Source: Nitriliruptor sp040882075 (GTDB lineage: Bacteria > Actinomycetota > Nitriliruptoria > Nitriliruptorales > Nitriliruptoraceae). Taken from it: a DNA stretch of 46,002 bases. Under the pieces are notes generated by a model, which was not told the origin of the DNA, did no database searches, and was given only the letters and a program-made list of their open reading frames with translations. Position 1 is the stretch's first letter. Every line of letters begins with the position of its first letter. The DNA is taken from contig NZ_JBBEBZ010000014.1 in assembly GCF_040882075.1 (NCBI RefSeq), positions 1 to 46,002 of the forward strand, given 5' to 3'. Below, in pieces: positions 19,208-27,107 of the stretch. The translations under genes and the position numbers were made by a program.

Positions 19208-19213
19208 TACGTT
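19208..19213 (+). promoter_or_regulatory. -10 element TACGTT
   Basis: TACGTT, 30 nt before GTG 19244, with GAGGGAG between them. Confidence 0.4.
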
Positions 19214-19243
19214 CCACGACCCACCACCGAGGGAGACGGACGC

Positions 19244-20152
19244 GTGCGACTCTCACCGCAGGGCCGACGGGTGCTCGGGTGCCTGATCGAGAAGTCGCTG
19301 ACGACGCCCGACCACTACCCCCTGTCGGCGAACGCGCTGCGGTCCGCCTGCAACCAGTCGACGGGTCGTGACCCCGTGGTGGACTACGGCGACGACGACG
19401 TGCGCGCGGGCATCGACGACCTCAAGCCGCACCAGCTGGTGCGCACCGAGTACGCCCGTGGCTCCCACGTGCCGAAGACCGCCCACCGGCTGGCCGAGCA
19501 GCTCGACCTCGACCCCGCACAGCAGGCGCTCCTCGGTCTGCTGCTCCTGCGGGGCCCGCAGACGCCGGCCGAGCTCCGCACGCGAGCCGCACGGATGCAC
19601 GAGTTCTCGTCGACCGAGCTGGTCGAGGCGGTGCTCGGCTCGCTGGCGGCGCACCGGTTCGGGCCGCTGGTCGAACGGCGTGACCGCGAACCGGGCCGCC
19701 GCGAGGCTCGGTGGGCCCACCTGCTCGGGCCGGACGACACCGACACCCAGGGCGGTCCGCCAGCGAGCGCGGGCGCGACCGGGCGCTACCGCCGCTTCCA
19801 CGACGCCGTGACCGCCGCGGACTGGGACACGGCGATCGACCAACTCGCCCGCGACGTCACCTTCCGCTCACCGGCCGTGCACCAGCCCTACGAGGGGCGG
19901 CTCGCGACCGCAACGATCCTGCGCGCCGTCGCGCGCGTCTTCGAGGACTTCCGGTACGTCGACACCTTCGACGAGGGGGACCGCGCCGTCCTGCTGTTCG
20001 AGGCTCGTGTCGGGGATCGCGACCTGCAGGGCATCGACCTGCTCCGCTTCGACGACGACGGGATGATCATCGACTTCACCGTGATGATCCGCCCGCTGTC
20101 CGGGCTGACCGCCGTCGTCGAGGGGATGCGCGCCGCCCTCGACGGCACCTGA
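19244..20152 (+). CDS. YceH-type (DUF480) winged-helix protein fused to a SnoaL/NTF2-like domain
   Basis: 302 aa from GTG 19244, GAGGGAG upstream. Residues 1-165 are a standard YceH/DUF480 tandem winged-helix protein: GRRVLGCLIEKSLTTPDHYPL, the motif ALRSACNQSTGRDPVV, then VPKTAHRL and the second winged helix ALLGLLLLRGPQTPAELRTR. After a Gly/Ala linker (about 170-180) comes a domain of about 120 residues with the NTF2-like pattern (YRRFHDAVTAADWDTAIDQL, DVTFRSPAVHQPY, FRYVDTF, GIDLLRFDDDGMIIDFTVMI) typical of SnoaL-like ligand-binding or small enzyme folds. YceH alone is about 215 aa, so this is a genuine fusion. The role of YceH is poorly defined; the second domain may sense a small hydrophobic ligand (inference). 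Confidence 0.88.
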   Translation: MRLSPQGRRVLGCLIEKSLTTPDHYPLSANALRSACNQSTGRDPVVDYGDDDVRAGIDDLKPHQLVRTEYARGSHVPKTAHRLAEQLDLDPAQQALLGLLLLRGPQTPAELRTRAARMHEFSSTELVEAVLGSLAAHRFGPLVERRDREPGRREARWAHLLGPDDTDTQGGPPASAGATGRYRRFHDAVTAADWDTAIDQLARDVTFRSPAVHQPYEGRLATATILRAVARVFEDFRYVDTFDEGDRAVLLFEARVGDRDLQGIDLLRFDDDGMIIDFTVMIRPLSGLTAVVEGMRAALDGT

Positions 20153-20203
20153 TCCGCCCACCTGGCCGCGTGAGACGGACGGTCCGCCCAGGTTCCGGAG
20201 CGG

Positions 20204-21367
20204 TCAGTGGCCGCTGCCCGCGCCCTCGGGGGCGTCGAACACCGTCGGGTCCGCGTCCCCGGTCACGTGGAGCACCGCCACCGCGCCGCCGTCGATCGCC
20301 CGGGTCAGCGCGTGGTCGACGAGCAGGTAGTCGCCCGCGACGTCGACCCGGAACTCGACCCAGGTGGCCCCACCGGCCGGGACCAACGTGGTCTGCACGT
20401 CGGTGTTGATCAGCGAGCCGCCCTCGACGCTGGCGCGGTCGAACACCTCGCCGATGACGTGGAAGCTCGAGGTGAGGTTGGGGCCGCCGTTGCCGACGAA
20501 GATCCGGACGGTGTCACCAACCTTCGCCTGCAGGGACGCGTCACCGGCCAGGGCGCCGACGGCGCCGTTGAACACCACGTTGGTGGGGTGCTCCATCGCC
20601 ATCGCGTCCCCGTCGTAGGTCAACAGGCCCTCGGTGCCGCGAGCCTGCTGGGCGTAGATCTCGCCCTGGACCACGTAGAACTCGTGGTCGACCGGCTCGA
20701 GGCCACCCTCCGGTTCGACGACGATCAGGCCGTACATCCCCATCGCGACGTGCGTCGGGATGTGTGGCGTGGCGCAGTGGTAGACGTAGACGCCGGGGTT
20801 CAGCGCTCGGAACGTGAAGGTGTTGCGCTCGCCCGGGAGCGTCTGCGTGGCCCCGGCGCCACCACCGGGCCCGTTGACGGCGTGCAGGTCGATCGAGTGC
20901 GCCATCGTGCTGTCGTCGCGGTTGGTGAGCGTGAGCTCGACCGTGTCGCCATCCCGGACCCGGAGCATCGGCCCCGGGACGGTGTCCCCGAAGGTCCAGT
21001 AGGTGTAGGTGGTCCCGTCGGCGAGCTGCCCCTCCCGCTCGGTGGTCTCCAGCTCGATAGCCACGGTGGTCGGACCGCGGTCACCGATCGGCGCCGGCAC
21101 GGTGATGCCGTCGTGCGCGACCCGATCGGCGCTGCGGGGCCCCTCCTCCTGCGCCGGCACCGTCGTCGGTTCGGCGGGCGCTGCGGCACCGGTCGGCGGG
21201 GCGTCGGTCACCGCAGGCGCCGCCACGTCGCTGGCGCCGCCACCACCACCCACCGCCGCGAACACGATCAGACCACCGACCACCGCCGCCGCCACCGGCA
21301 TCATCCGGGTGGCGCGGCTCTCCTGCGGGCCGCTGCTGTCGGTGCCGCTGGGCTGCTGGTCGGTCAC
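20204..21367 (-). CDS. nirK: copper-containing nitrite reductase (NO-forming)
   Basis: 387 aa from GTG 21367 with GGAGG directly upstream. An N-terminal membrane anchor (MMPVAAAVVGGLIVFAAVGGGGG, residues 22-44) and a Pro/Ala linker precede two cupredoxin domains. All copper ligands are visible: type 1 His157, Cys198, His206 and Met211 (HSIDLHA; YHCATPHIPTHVAMGM); type 2 His162, His197 and His352 (VDHALTRA). The catalytic Asp160 and the active-site His303 (SSFHVIGEVFD) are also present. This set identifies NirK rather than a laccase. It reduces nitrite to nitric oxide outside the membrane. No nor, nar or nos gene lies in the window. It is divergent from a polytopic membrane protein, its probable partner. 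Confidence 0.93.
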   Translation of the reverse strand: MTDQQPSGTDSSGPQESRATRMMPVAAAVVGGLIVFAAVGGGGGASDVAAPAVTDAPPTGAAAPAEPTTVPAQEEGPRSADRVAHDGITVPAPIGDRGPTTVAIELETTEREGQLADGTTYTYWTFGDTVPGPMLRVRDGDTVELTLTNRDDSTMAHSIDLHAVNGPGGGAGATQTLPGERNTFTFRALNPGVYVYHCATPHIPTHVAMGMYGLIVVEPEGGLEPVDHEFYVVQGEIYAQQARGTEGLLTYDGDAMAMEHPTNVVFNGAVGALAGDASLQAKVGDTVRIFVGNGGPNLTSSFHVIGEVFDRASVEGGSLINTDVQTTLVPAGGATWVEFRVDVAGDYLLVDHALTRAIDGGAVAVLHVTGDADPTVFDAPEGAGSGH

Positions 21368-21575
21368 GGGGGTCCTCCGGGGTGGGACGCCGGTTCCGGG
21401 CGTCGGGTGGATCCAGCGCTCACCGGATCCCTCACCCCCGAGCGAAGCGTCTGCTCCGGCGTCCGCGGAGGGTCTTCCGGCCCTGCTATCTGTGACCTCT
21501 GCACTGGACGTCGGGTGCGAGGCCGGGCGTACGGTCGGCGCGTGGCTGCCAGCTCCGCACCGACCGGAGGACCTC
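21368..21575. promoter_or_regulatory. nirK / membrane-protein divergent control region
   Basis: 208 nt separate the two start codons. TACGGT at 21530-21535 is a possible plus-strand -10. Closer to nirK, two GGATCC sites (21409-21414, 21425-21430) flank the palindrome AGCGCT. No canonical FNR/CRP box or NsrR site is clear. A nitrite- or oxygen-responsive regulator would be expected from the gene function, but none is encoded here. Confidence 0.35.
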
Positions 21576-22853
21576 GTGAGCACGACCGCGATCCCGCAAC
21601 GACCCGAGCTGCCGGTCCAGCAACCCGCCCGCACTTCACCGTTCGGGGGCGCCGCGCCGTCGCTGCGCACCGCCGTCGCCTACCTCGTCGCCGCCGTCGT
21701 GTGGGTGACCGTGGGTGAGGCGCTCCCGGGCGGGCGGTGGTTCGCGGTGCACCTGTTCACCCTCGGCACCCTCACGAACCTCATCCTGGTCTTCTCCGAC
21801 CACTTCTCCCGCACGCTCACCCGCACACCGGCGCACGGGCCGCGCTGGCCGCTCCCCGTCCTGAACCTCGGGATCCTCCTCGTGCTCGTCGCGATCCCGA
21901 CGGGTCGCACGGTCCCGCTCGCGCTCGGTGCCACCGTCACCTCCGGGGTGGTCATCGCCTCCTACGTCCGCATCCGGCGTCTGCGTCGCGCGTCCATCGG
22001 CGCCCGGTTCACGTGGATCGTCCGCAACTACGAGCGCGCCCACGGCGCCTTCGTCCACGGCGCGGTGCTCGGCGCGCTGCTCGGCGCCGGGGCACTCGCC
22101 GGGGCGTGGCGCGGACCAGCACGCCTCGCCCACCTCCACCTCAACGTCCTCGGGTGGGCCGGGCTGACCCTGCTCAGCACGCTGGTCTTCTTCGGGCCCA
22201 CCATCACCCGCTGCCGGATCCTGCCGGAGGCGGACGAGCGGGCGGCCAGGGCGCTGCGTCACGGTGCGACCGGGCTCACGGCGGCCGCGCTCCTGCTGCT
22301 AGCCACGGGGTTCGGCGGCGACGCGGCGCTCCCGCTCCGGCTCGGCGCCGCGGCTGGGCTCGCCGTCTACGCGTGGGCGGCGACGGTCACCTGCCTCGCC
22401 GTGCTCGCCGCGGTCCTCCGGGCGCAACCGTCGGCGACGCAGGCGCCCATCGCCGCCGTGTGCCTGTGGTTCACGGCCGCGGTGTGGGCCGACGTCGCGA
22501 TCGTCGCGACCGGAGCCTGGCACCTGCTCGACGCGCTCGGGGTGGCGTTGATCGTGGGGGTGCTGGTACCGACGATCACCGCGACGCTGACCTACCTCGC
22601 TCCGCTGCTGCGCGGACCGACCGCCCCGGTGCGTGCCCTGATCACCGACCGCCTCGCCGCGGGCGCCGAGCTCCGAACGATCGTCGCGAACACCGCGGCG
22701 GTGATCCTCGTGGTGACCGCCGCGCTCGGGACGACGCTCGGTGTCGGCGGGTGGTGGATGGTCCGCGGCGCGTGGCTCGCGCTGGTCGCCGTGATCGTGC
22801 CGCCGCTGCTGTTCGCGATCGCACGCCCTCGGCCGGCTCTCGTCGAGAGCTGA
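21576..22853 (+). CDS. polytopic membrane protein, NnrS/haem-copper-oxidase-like, nirK neighbour
   Basis: 425 aa from GTG 21576 with GGAGG at 21566-21570. About eleven or twelve hydrophobic helices. Conserved-looking histidines lie in or next to membrane helices: FAVHLFTLGTLTNLILVFSD followed by HF, RAHGAFVHGAVLG, and LAHLHLNVLGWAGLTLLST. The HLHLN...GW pattern recalls NnrS proteins and subunit I of cbb3-type oxidases, which coordinate haem and metal. In actinobacteria similar proteins often sit next to nirK. It may deliver electrons to the nitrite reductase, protect against nitric oxide, or handle copper (inference). It stops 4 nt short of the convergent small Cys-rich gene's stop codon. Confidence 0.75.
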   Translation: MSTTAIPQRPELPVQQPARTSPFGGAAPSLRTAVAYLVAAVVWVTVGEALPGGRWFAVHLFTLGTLTNLILVFSDHFSRTLTRTPAHGPRWPLPVLNLGILLVLVAIPTGRTVPLALGATVTSGVVIASYVRIRRLRRASIGARFTWIVRNYERAHGAFVHGAVLGALLGAGALAGAWRGPARLAHLHLNVLGWAGLTLLSTLVFFGPTITRCRILPEADERAARALRHGATGLTAAALLLLATGFGGDAALPLRLGAAAGLAVYAWAATVTCLAVLAAVLRAQPSATQAPIAAVCLWFTAAVWADVAIVATGAWHLLDALGVALIVGVLVPTITATLTYLAPLLRGPTAPVRALITDRLAAGAELRTIVANTAAVILVVTAALGTTLGVGGWWMVRGAWLALVAVIVPPLLFAIARPRPALVES

Positions 22854-22857
22854 GCGC

Positions 22858-23007
22858 TCACCCCTCGCGGCACTCCCGGCAACAGCCGGACGCGTCGAGC
22901 GGCGGCGCACCGTCCGGGCTGAGGTCCGGGATGCGACCACAGACGTCACAGATCGCGTCGAGCCAGCACGCGGGGTCGCCGCCCTCGTCGCTCTCGCTGC
23001 CGGTCAC
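22858..23007 (-). CDS. 49-aa Cys-rich (zinc-ribbon-like) protein coupled to purF
   Basis: A short frame of 49 aa from GTG 23007 (51 aa if GTG 23013 is used). It begins 7 nt after the purF stop on the same strand. Six cysteines: ACWLDAICDVCGRI and SGCCRECREG. CxxC pairs plus the spacing between the two clusters look like a treble-clef or rubredoxin-like zinc knuckle. The N-terminus is acidic (SESDEGGD). Third codon positions are almost all G or C, as in real genes here. It ends 4 nt from the stop of the convergent membrane protein, so the coding space is tightly packed. I do not recognise a named family. Coupling to purF suggests cotranscription; a role with the Fe-S enzyme PurF is speculation. 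Confidence 0.6.
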   Translation of the reverse strand: MTGSESDEGGDPACWLDAICDVCGRIPDLSPDGAPPLDASGCCRECREG

Positions 23008-23014
23008 GCGCACC

Positions 23015-24487
23015 TCAGACGGTGTCGAAGTCGAACTTGAACTGAGCGAGGTGCTCGTGCTCCCCCGGCACCGGGATGGGGTACTCCCCGTCGAAGCAGG
23101 CCCGGCACAGCTGCTTGCGCTGGTGCGGGGTCGCCCCGATCAGCCCGTCGAGCGAGATGTAGTGCAACGAGTCCGCGTCGATGAAGTCGCGGATCTCGTC
23201 GACGGTCAGGTCGGCGCCGATGAGCTCGGCCCGCGTCGCCATGTCGATCCCGTAGTAGCAGGGGTTGGCGATCGGGGGCGAGGTGATCCGCATGTGCACC
23301 TCGGCGGCTCCGGCCGCGCGCAGCATCGCGATCAGCTGCCGCGAGGTGTTGCCGCGCACGATCGAGTCGTCGACGACCACCAACCGCTTGCCCTCGACCA
23401 CCTCACGGACCGGGGAGAGCTTCAGCCGGATCCCGAGCTCGCGCAGGGACTGGGACGGCTGGATGAAGGTCCGTCCGACGTACCGGTTCTTGACCAGTCC
23501 GTCGGCGAACGGCAGCCCAGCCTCCGCGGCGTACCCGGCGGCGGCGTCGCGTCCCGCTTCGGGGACCGGGATGACGATGTCGGCGTCGACCGGCGACTCA
23601 CGGGCGAGCACGCGGCCCATCTGTCGGCGCGCGAACAGGACGCTGCCGCCGTCCTGACGGTGATCGGGCCGGGCGAGGTAGACCCACTCGAACAGGCAGT
23701 AGGTGGGGGTCGACGGCGCGAAGCGCCGTGAGGTCAGCCCGTGATCGTCGATGCAGACGAGCTCACCGGGGGCCACGTCACGGACGTAGACCGCACCGAC
23801 GATGTCGAGCCCGGCCGTCTCGGAGGCCACGACCCACCCGCCAGCCGGGAGCCGGCCGATCTGCAGTGGGCGGACCCCGTTCGCGTCGCGGAAGGCGTAC
23901 AGCCGGTGCTCGTCCATCACCACGACCGAGAACGCACCCGTCAGCCGCGGGGCGGTGCGGACGATCGCCTCCTCGAGCGACACGTCCGCATCGCGAGCGA
24001 GCAGCGACGCCATCACCTCGGAGTCGTTGGTCGGCGGCTGGTCGAGGTCGCGGGCGAGCTCGGCGGTGTTGACCAGGTTGCCGTTGTGGCCGAGCGCCAG
24101 GCCACCTCCGGCCGGGGTCTCGCGGTACTGCGGCTGCGCGTTGACCCAGGTCGAGCCGCCGGTCGTCGAGTAGCGGCAGTGGCCGACGGCCAGGTCGCCC
24201 TCGAGCGCGGCCAGCCCGGTGTCGGTGAACACCTGGCTCACGAGCCCGGTGTCCTTGTGCACCACGATCCGGCGCCCGTCGGACACCGCGATGCCGGCCG
24301 CCTCCTGGCCGCGGTGCTGCAGCGCGAACAACCCGAAGTAGGTCAGCCGCGCGACGTCCTCACCCGGCGCGTAGATCCCGAAGACCCCGCACTCCTCGCG
24401 TGGCCCCTCGCCGAGCGTCGCGAGGTCGACCCCTGGCTCGAGCGGCTCGGGGCGCACAGCCGGGTCACCACCGGGAGGGTGCTGCAC
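23015..24487 (-). CDS. purF: amidophosphoribosyltransferase (Fe-S type)
   Basis: 490 aa from GTG 24487, chosen because GGAG lies 6 nt upstream; GTG 24499 is the alternative. First committed step of purine synthesis: PRPP plus glutamine gives phosphoribosylamine. Residues 1-32 form a propeptide removed to expose the N-terminal nucleophile Cys33 in EECGVFGIYAPGED. The glutaminase domain has ALQHRGQEAAGIAV and GHCRYSTTGGS; the PRTase domain has the PRPP loop LVVVDDSIVRGNTS. Cysteines in TYCLFEW, ANPCYYGID and QLCRACFDGEYP fit the 4Fe-4S ligands of the Bacillus-type enzyme. A 49-aa Cys-rich gene follows at once. purM is 5.2 kb downstream instead of adjacent. Confidence 0.96.
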   Translation of the reverse strand: MQHPPGGDPAVRPEPLEPGVDLATLGEGPREECGVFGIYAPGEDVARLTYFGLFALQHRGQEAAGIAVSDGRRIVVHKDTGLVSQVFTDTGLAALEGDLAVGHCRYSTTGGSTWVNAQPQYRETPAGGGLALGHNGNLVNTAELARDLDQPPTNDSEVMASLLARDADVSLEEAIVRTAPRLTGAFSVVVMDEHRLYAFRDANGVRPLQIGRLPAGGWVVASETAGLDIVGAVYVRDVAPGELVCIDDHGLTSRRFAPSTPTYCLFEWVYLARPDHRQDGGSVLFARRQMGRVLARESPVDADIVIPVPEAGRDAAAGYAAEAGLPFADGLVKNRYVGRTFIQPSQSLRELGIRLKLSPVREVVEGKRLVVVDDSIVRGNTSRQLIAMLRAAGAAEVHMRITSPPIANPCYYGIDMATRAELIGADLTVDEIRDFIDADSLHYISLDGLIGATPHQRKQLCRACFDGEYPIPVPGEHEHLAQFKFDFDTV

Positions 24488-24523
24488 GGGACGCTCCACC
24501 GACGAGGGGACCAGACCGGGCCG

Positions 24524-24529
24524 AGCGTA
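24524..24529 (-). promoter_or_regulatory. -10 element of purF
   Basis: Minus-strand TACGCT, 36 nt before GTG 24487. Transcription would start near 24517, leaving either GTG within the mRNA. Confidence 0.45.
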
Positions 24530-24590
24530 CCTCCGCCGACCTCACGGACCCGGGCCGGTGAGCGCTCCGTCGGCGCGACGGGACGCCGCC

Positions 24591-24596
24591 TAGTCT
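24591..24596 (+). promoter_or_regulatory. -10 element of amidohydrolase operon
   Basis: TAGTCT, 28 nt before GTG 24625, with CCGGAGCC between. Confidence 0.45.
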
Positions 24597-24624
24597 CGCG
24601 CCGCCGCAACGCCGGAGCCGTCCC

Positions 24625-25560
24625 GTGCCCGCACCCGTCCCGCTCGAGGTCTTCCCCACCCGGGACGATCAGGTCGCTGCCTTCGCCCGGGAGACGCTCG
24701 GTCTGTCCGGCATCGTCGACGTCCACGTGCACCTGCTGCCGGATCGTCTGCAGGAGGCGGTCTGGGGGTTCTTCGACCGGCTCGAGGACCCGCCGTGGCC
24801 GATCACCTACCGCGAGGACGAGACGACGCGGCTCGCCACCCTGCGCGGGCTCGGCGTGGTCGCACACACGGCCCTCGCGTACGGCCACAAGCCGGGGGTG
24901 GCGGCCTGGTGCAACGACCACACGCTCGCCGCTGCCGACCGGCACCCACAGATCGTCCCGACCTTCACCTTCCACGCCGAGGACGACGCCGCCGAGTACG
25001 TCGCGGACGCCATCGCTCGTGGAGGACGGGCCGCGAAGGTCCACCTGCAGGTCGGGCGGTTCCACGCCACCGACCCCCACCTCGACGACGTGTGGCCGCA
25101 GCTCGCCGCAGCACGGATCCCCGCGGTGGTGCACGCCAGCGCCGTCTACGGGGTCGACGGGGGTGGCGAGTACTGCGGTCCCGACGCGATCCGGGCGCTG
25201 CTCGATCGCCACCCCGACGTGACCGTCGTCGTGGCCCACCTCGGGGCACCCGACGTCGAGGGGTTCGTCACGTTGGCCGAGCAGGCCCCGACCCTGCGGC
25301 TGGACACCGCGATGGTCCTGACCGACCCGCCGTACCTCGCCGACGTCCCCGAGGAGCTCCTCGACCGCGTCCGTGGGCTCGCGGACCGGTTGCTGTTCGG
25401 CTCCGACTTCCCGACGATCCCGCACGCGTACGCGGCCCAGGTGCGAGGCTTGGCCCGGCTCGAGCTGGACCGGAACGCGCTGCGCGGGGTGTTCCACCAC
25501 CACGCGGCCCACCTGCTCGGCCTCGACGATGACGCCACCGGCGAGGAGGGCGCGACGTGA
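24625..25560 (+). CDS. amidohydrolase-2 family metal-dependent hydrolase
   Basis: 311 aa from GTG 24625. TIM-barrel amidohydrolase with the metal ligands in place: DVHVHLLPD (HxH after the first strand), AAKVHLQVGRF, AVVHAS (third-strand His), VVVAHLGAPD and the late catalytic Asp in LLFGSDFPTIPHAY. This arrangement matches the Amidohydrolase_2 family, which includes decarboxylases and C-C or C-N hydrolases such as ACMSD-like enzymes. The exact reaction is not predictable. The stop overlaps the GTG of the next gene (GTGA), so it is translationally coupled to the first DUF2510-CD225 protein, an unexpected partner. Confidence 0.83.
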   Translation: MPAPVPLEVFPTRDDQVAAFARETLGLSGIVDVHVHLLPDRLQEAVWGFFDRLEDPPWPITYREDETTRLATLRGLGVVAHTALAYGHKPGVAAWCNDHTLAAADRHPQIVPTFTFHAEDDAAEYVADAIARGGRAAKVHLQVGRFHATDPHLDDVWPQLAAARIPAVVHASAVYGVDGGGEYCGPDAIRALLDRHPDVTVVVAHLGAPDVEGFVTLAEQAPTLRLDTAMVLTDPPYLADVPEELLDRVRGLADRLLFGSDFPTIPHAYAAQVRGLARLELDRNALRGVFHHHAAHLLGLDDDATGEEGAT

Positions 25561-25958
25561 GCGACGGACCCGTCCCCGGTTGGTACGCCGATCCCGAACA
25601 GCCCGGCGGTGAGCGCTACTGGGACGGGTCGAGCTGGACCCCTCACCGGCGTCCCTCGGCGGCTGCTGCCCAAGGCTCCCCTTGGGGCGCCGGGGCCACG
25701 GCGGGCGCGACGGGCACCGTGGACGTCTGGCTGTGGCAGTCCATCGTCGCGACGATCCTGTGCTGCCAGCCGCTCGGCATCGTGGCGATCGTGCGGTCCG
25801 CCCAAGCGGGGTCGGCACGCGACGCCGGGAACATCGTGGTCGCGCGTCAGCGGGCCGAGCAGGCGCGCACCTGGACGCTCGCCAGCGTCGGGGTCGGGGT
25901 GCTGTTCGTCGGCGGCTTCCTCCTGCTGGCGATCCTCGGCACGGTCGCCAGCGCCTGA
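25557..25958 (+). CDS. DUF2510 + CD225/dispanin small membrane protein (copy 1)
   Basis: 133 aa from GTG 25557, overlapping the amidohydrolase stop. The N-terminus is a DUF2510 motif (PGWYADPEQPGGERYWDGSS, then W). After a short Ala/Gly/Pro linker comes a CD225-type domain: a first hydrophobic hairpin helix with Cys-Cys (LWQSIVATILCCQPLGIVAI), a basic-helical loop (QAGSARDAGNIVVARQRAEQ), and a second helix (VGVGVLFVGGFLLLAIL). DUF2510 is a cytoplasmic WW-like module of actinobacterial membrane proteins. Dispanins reshape or oligomerise in membranes; the bacterial role is not established. A diverged paralogue follows 118 nt downstream. Confidence 0.82.
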   Translation: MSDGPVPGWYADPEQPGGERYWDGSSWTPHRRPSAAAAQGSPWGAGATAGATGTVDVWLWQSIVATILCCQPLGIVAIVRSAQAGSARDAGNIVVARQRAEQARTWTLASVGVGVLFVGGFLLLAILGTVASA

Positions 25959-26075
25959 CCGCTGCGGCCGGACAGGACCGTCGGGAGGACGACCCGCGGC
26001 TCTGCTTGACTCCGCCCGTCCGCTGCGGATGCCACGACCCGTGCACCGCGGTGAGGGGCGGACAGGAGGATCAAC

Positions 26076-26588
26076 GTGAGCGATCAGGGTGGGTCGGGGC
26101 CGGTCGCGGGGTGGTACCCGGACCCGGAGGTCCACGGCGGTCAGCGGTACTGGGACGGCAGCCGGTGGGGTGAGCAACGGCCTCCCGCGTCCGACCCGAG
26201 CGGTGGATGGTCGTCCCCGGACCCCTCCGGCGGGTGGGGCACCGGCTCGCCGGGGGCGTGGGGCTCGCCGGGAGGCTCGCCACCGTCCTGGCAGAACGCA
26301 CCGCACGCCGGCCAGGGCGCGTGGTCGCAGACCACGCCTGCCGCGAACGTCGACCCGTGGCTGTGGCAATCCATCGTCGCCACGGTCCTGTGCTGCCTGC
26401 CCTTCGGCATCGTCGGCATCGTCAAGTCGACGCAGGCCAAATCCGCGTCGGACGTCGGCAACGCCCAGCTCGCGCAGCAGCGCGCCGGCGAGGCACGGAC
26501 CTGGACGCTGGTCGCGGTCGGTGTCGGCTTCGTGTTCCAGATCGGCTTCTTCGCGCTCGGGTTCGGCGGAGCGATGGCGGGGTTCTGA
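26076..26588 (+). CDS. DUF2510 + CD225/dispanin small membrane protein (copy 2)
   Basis: 170 aa from GTG 26076, with a complete AGGAGGA (26064-26070). Same architecture as the upstream copy: DUF2510 (AGWYPDPEVHGGQRYWDGSR), a longer Gly/Ser/Pro/Trp-rich linker (about 35-85), then the CD225 domain beginning PWLWQSIVATVLCCLPFGIV and a final helix. The Cys-Cys pair at the end of the first helix is kept in both copies. The linker is low-complexity and repeats the segment SGGW. Its TGA overlaps the ATG of the DUF2752 gene by one base. The two copies look like an old tandem duplication. Confidence 0.83.
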   Translation: MSDQGGSGPVAGWYPDPEVHGGQRYWDGSRWGEQRPPASDPSGGWSSPDPSGGWGTGSPGAWGSPGGSPPSWQNAPHAGQGAWSQTTPAANVDPWLWQSIVATVLCCLPFGIVGIVKSTQAKSASDVGNAQLAQQRAGEARTWTLVAVGVGFVFQIGFFALGFGGAMAGF

Positions 26589-27049
26589 TGCCCACCGTGG
26601 CACCGCCCCGACACCGGTCACCGGTGGCTGCGGCCGCCGGGCTGCACCCGACCGCGGCGCCGCTCGCGGTCGCCGGTCTGGCGGTCGCGGTCTGCACGGT
26701 CCTGGCCGTGGTCGATCCGGAGGACCGGACGCTCTGGACGCCGCGCTGCCCGTTCCGGGCCGCGACCGGCCTCGACTGCCCGGGGTGTGGGGGGACCCGC
26801 GCGCTGACGGCGTTGCTGCGTGGCGACCCGCTCCTGGCGGTCAGCCACAACCTGCTCACGGTGCTGTTGCTCCCGCTGCTGGTCTGGGGGTGGACCGGCT
26901 GGCTGCGTCACCGCGCCGGGAGACGCACGACCCGACCGGACATCCCGACCTGGGCGGCGTGGACCCTGGCGATCGGCGTCCCGGCGTTCATGCTCCTGCG
27001 CAACCTGCCGTGGGCACCCCTGGCGTGGCTCGGCTCCGGAGCCGGGTGA
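26588..27049 (+). CDS. DUF2752 membrane protein
   Basis: 153 aa from ATG 26588, sharing one base with the preceding stop (TGATG). Three hydrophobic segments (about 25-45, 82-105, 122-142). The DUF2752 signature is clear: RCPFRAATGLDCPGCGGTRA followed by LLRGDPLLAVSHNLL, with three cysteines near the membrane surface. The family is widespread and uncharacterised, often next to CD225/DUF2510 or TM2 proteins. Gene order and overlaps indicate a single transcript with the two CD225 proteins. The Cys cluster might bind a metal or form disulfides (inference). Confidence 0.82.
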   Translation: MPTVAPPRHRSPVAAAAGLHPTAAPLAVAGLAVAVCTVLAVVDPEDRTLWTPRCPFRAATGLDCPGCGGTRALTALLRGDPLLAVSHNLLTVLLLPLLVWGWTGWLRHRAGRRTTRPDIPTWAAWTLAIGVPAFMLLRNLPWAPLAWLGSGAG

Positions 27050-27055
27050 CCGGCG

Positions 27056-27061
27056 TAGGCT
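27056..27061 (+). promoter_or_regulatory. -10 element TAGGCT
   Basis: TAGGCT, 46 nt before GTG 27108 of the FHA/FtsK-like gene, with a GGGGAAGGG ribosome site in between. Confidence 0.4.
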
Positions 27062-27107
27062 CCGCCCGTCCGCCAACGTGGGGCCCAGCGGGGAAGGGCG
27101 CAACGAC

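Noticed and set aside
21009..21575. N-terminal extension of the nirK-neighbour membrane protein
   Set aside because: The region is antisense to nirK and its control region; GTG 21576 has a perfect GGAGG.
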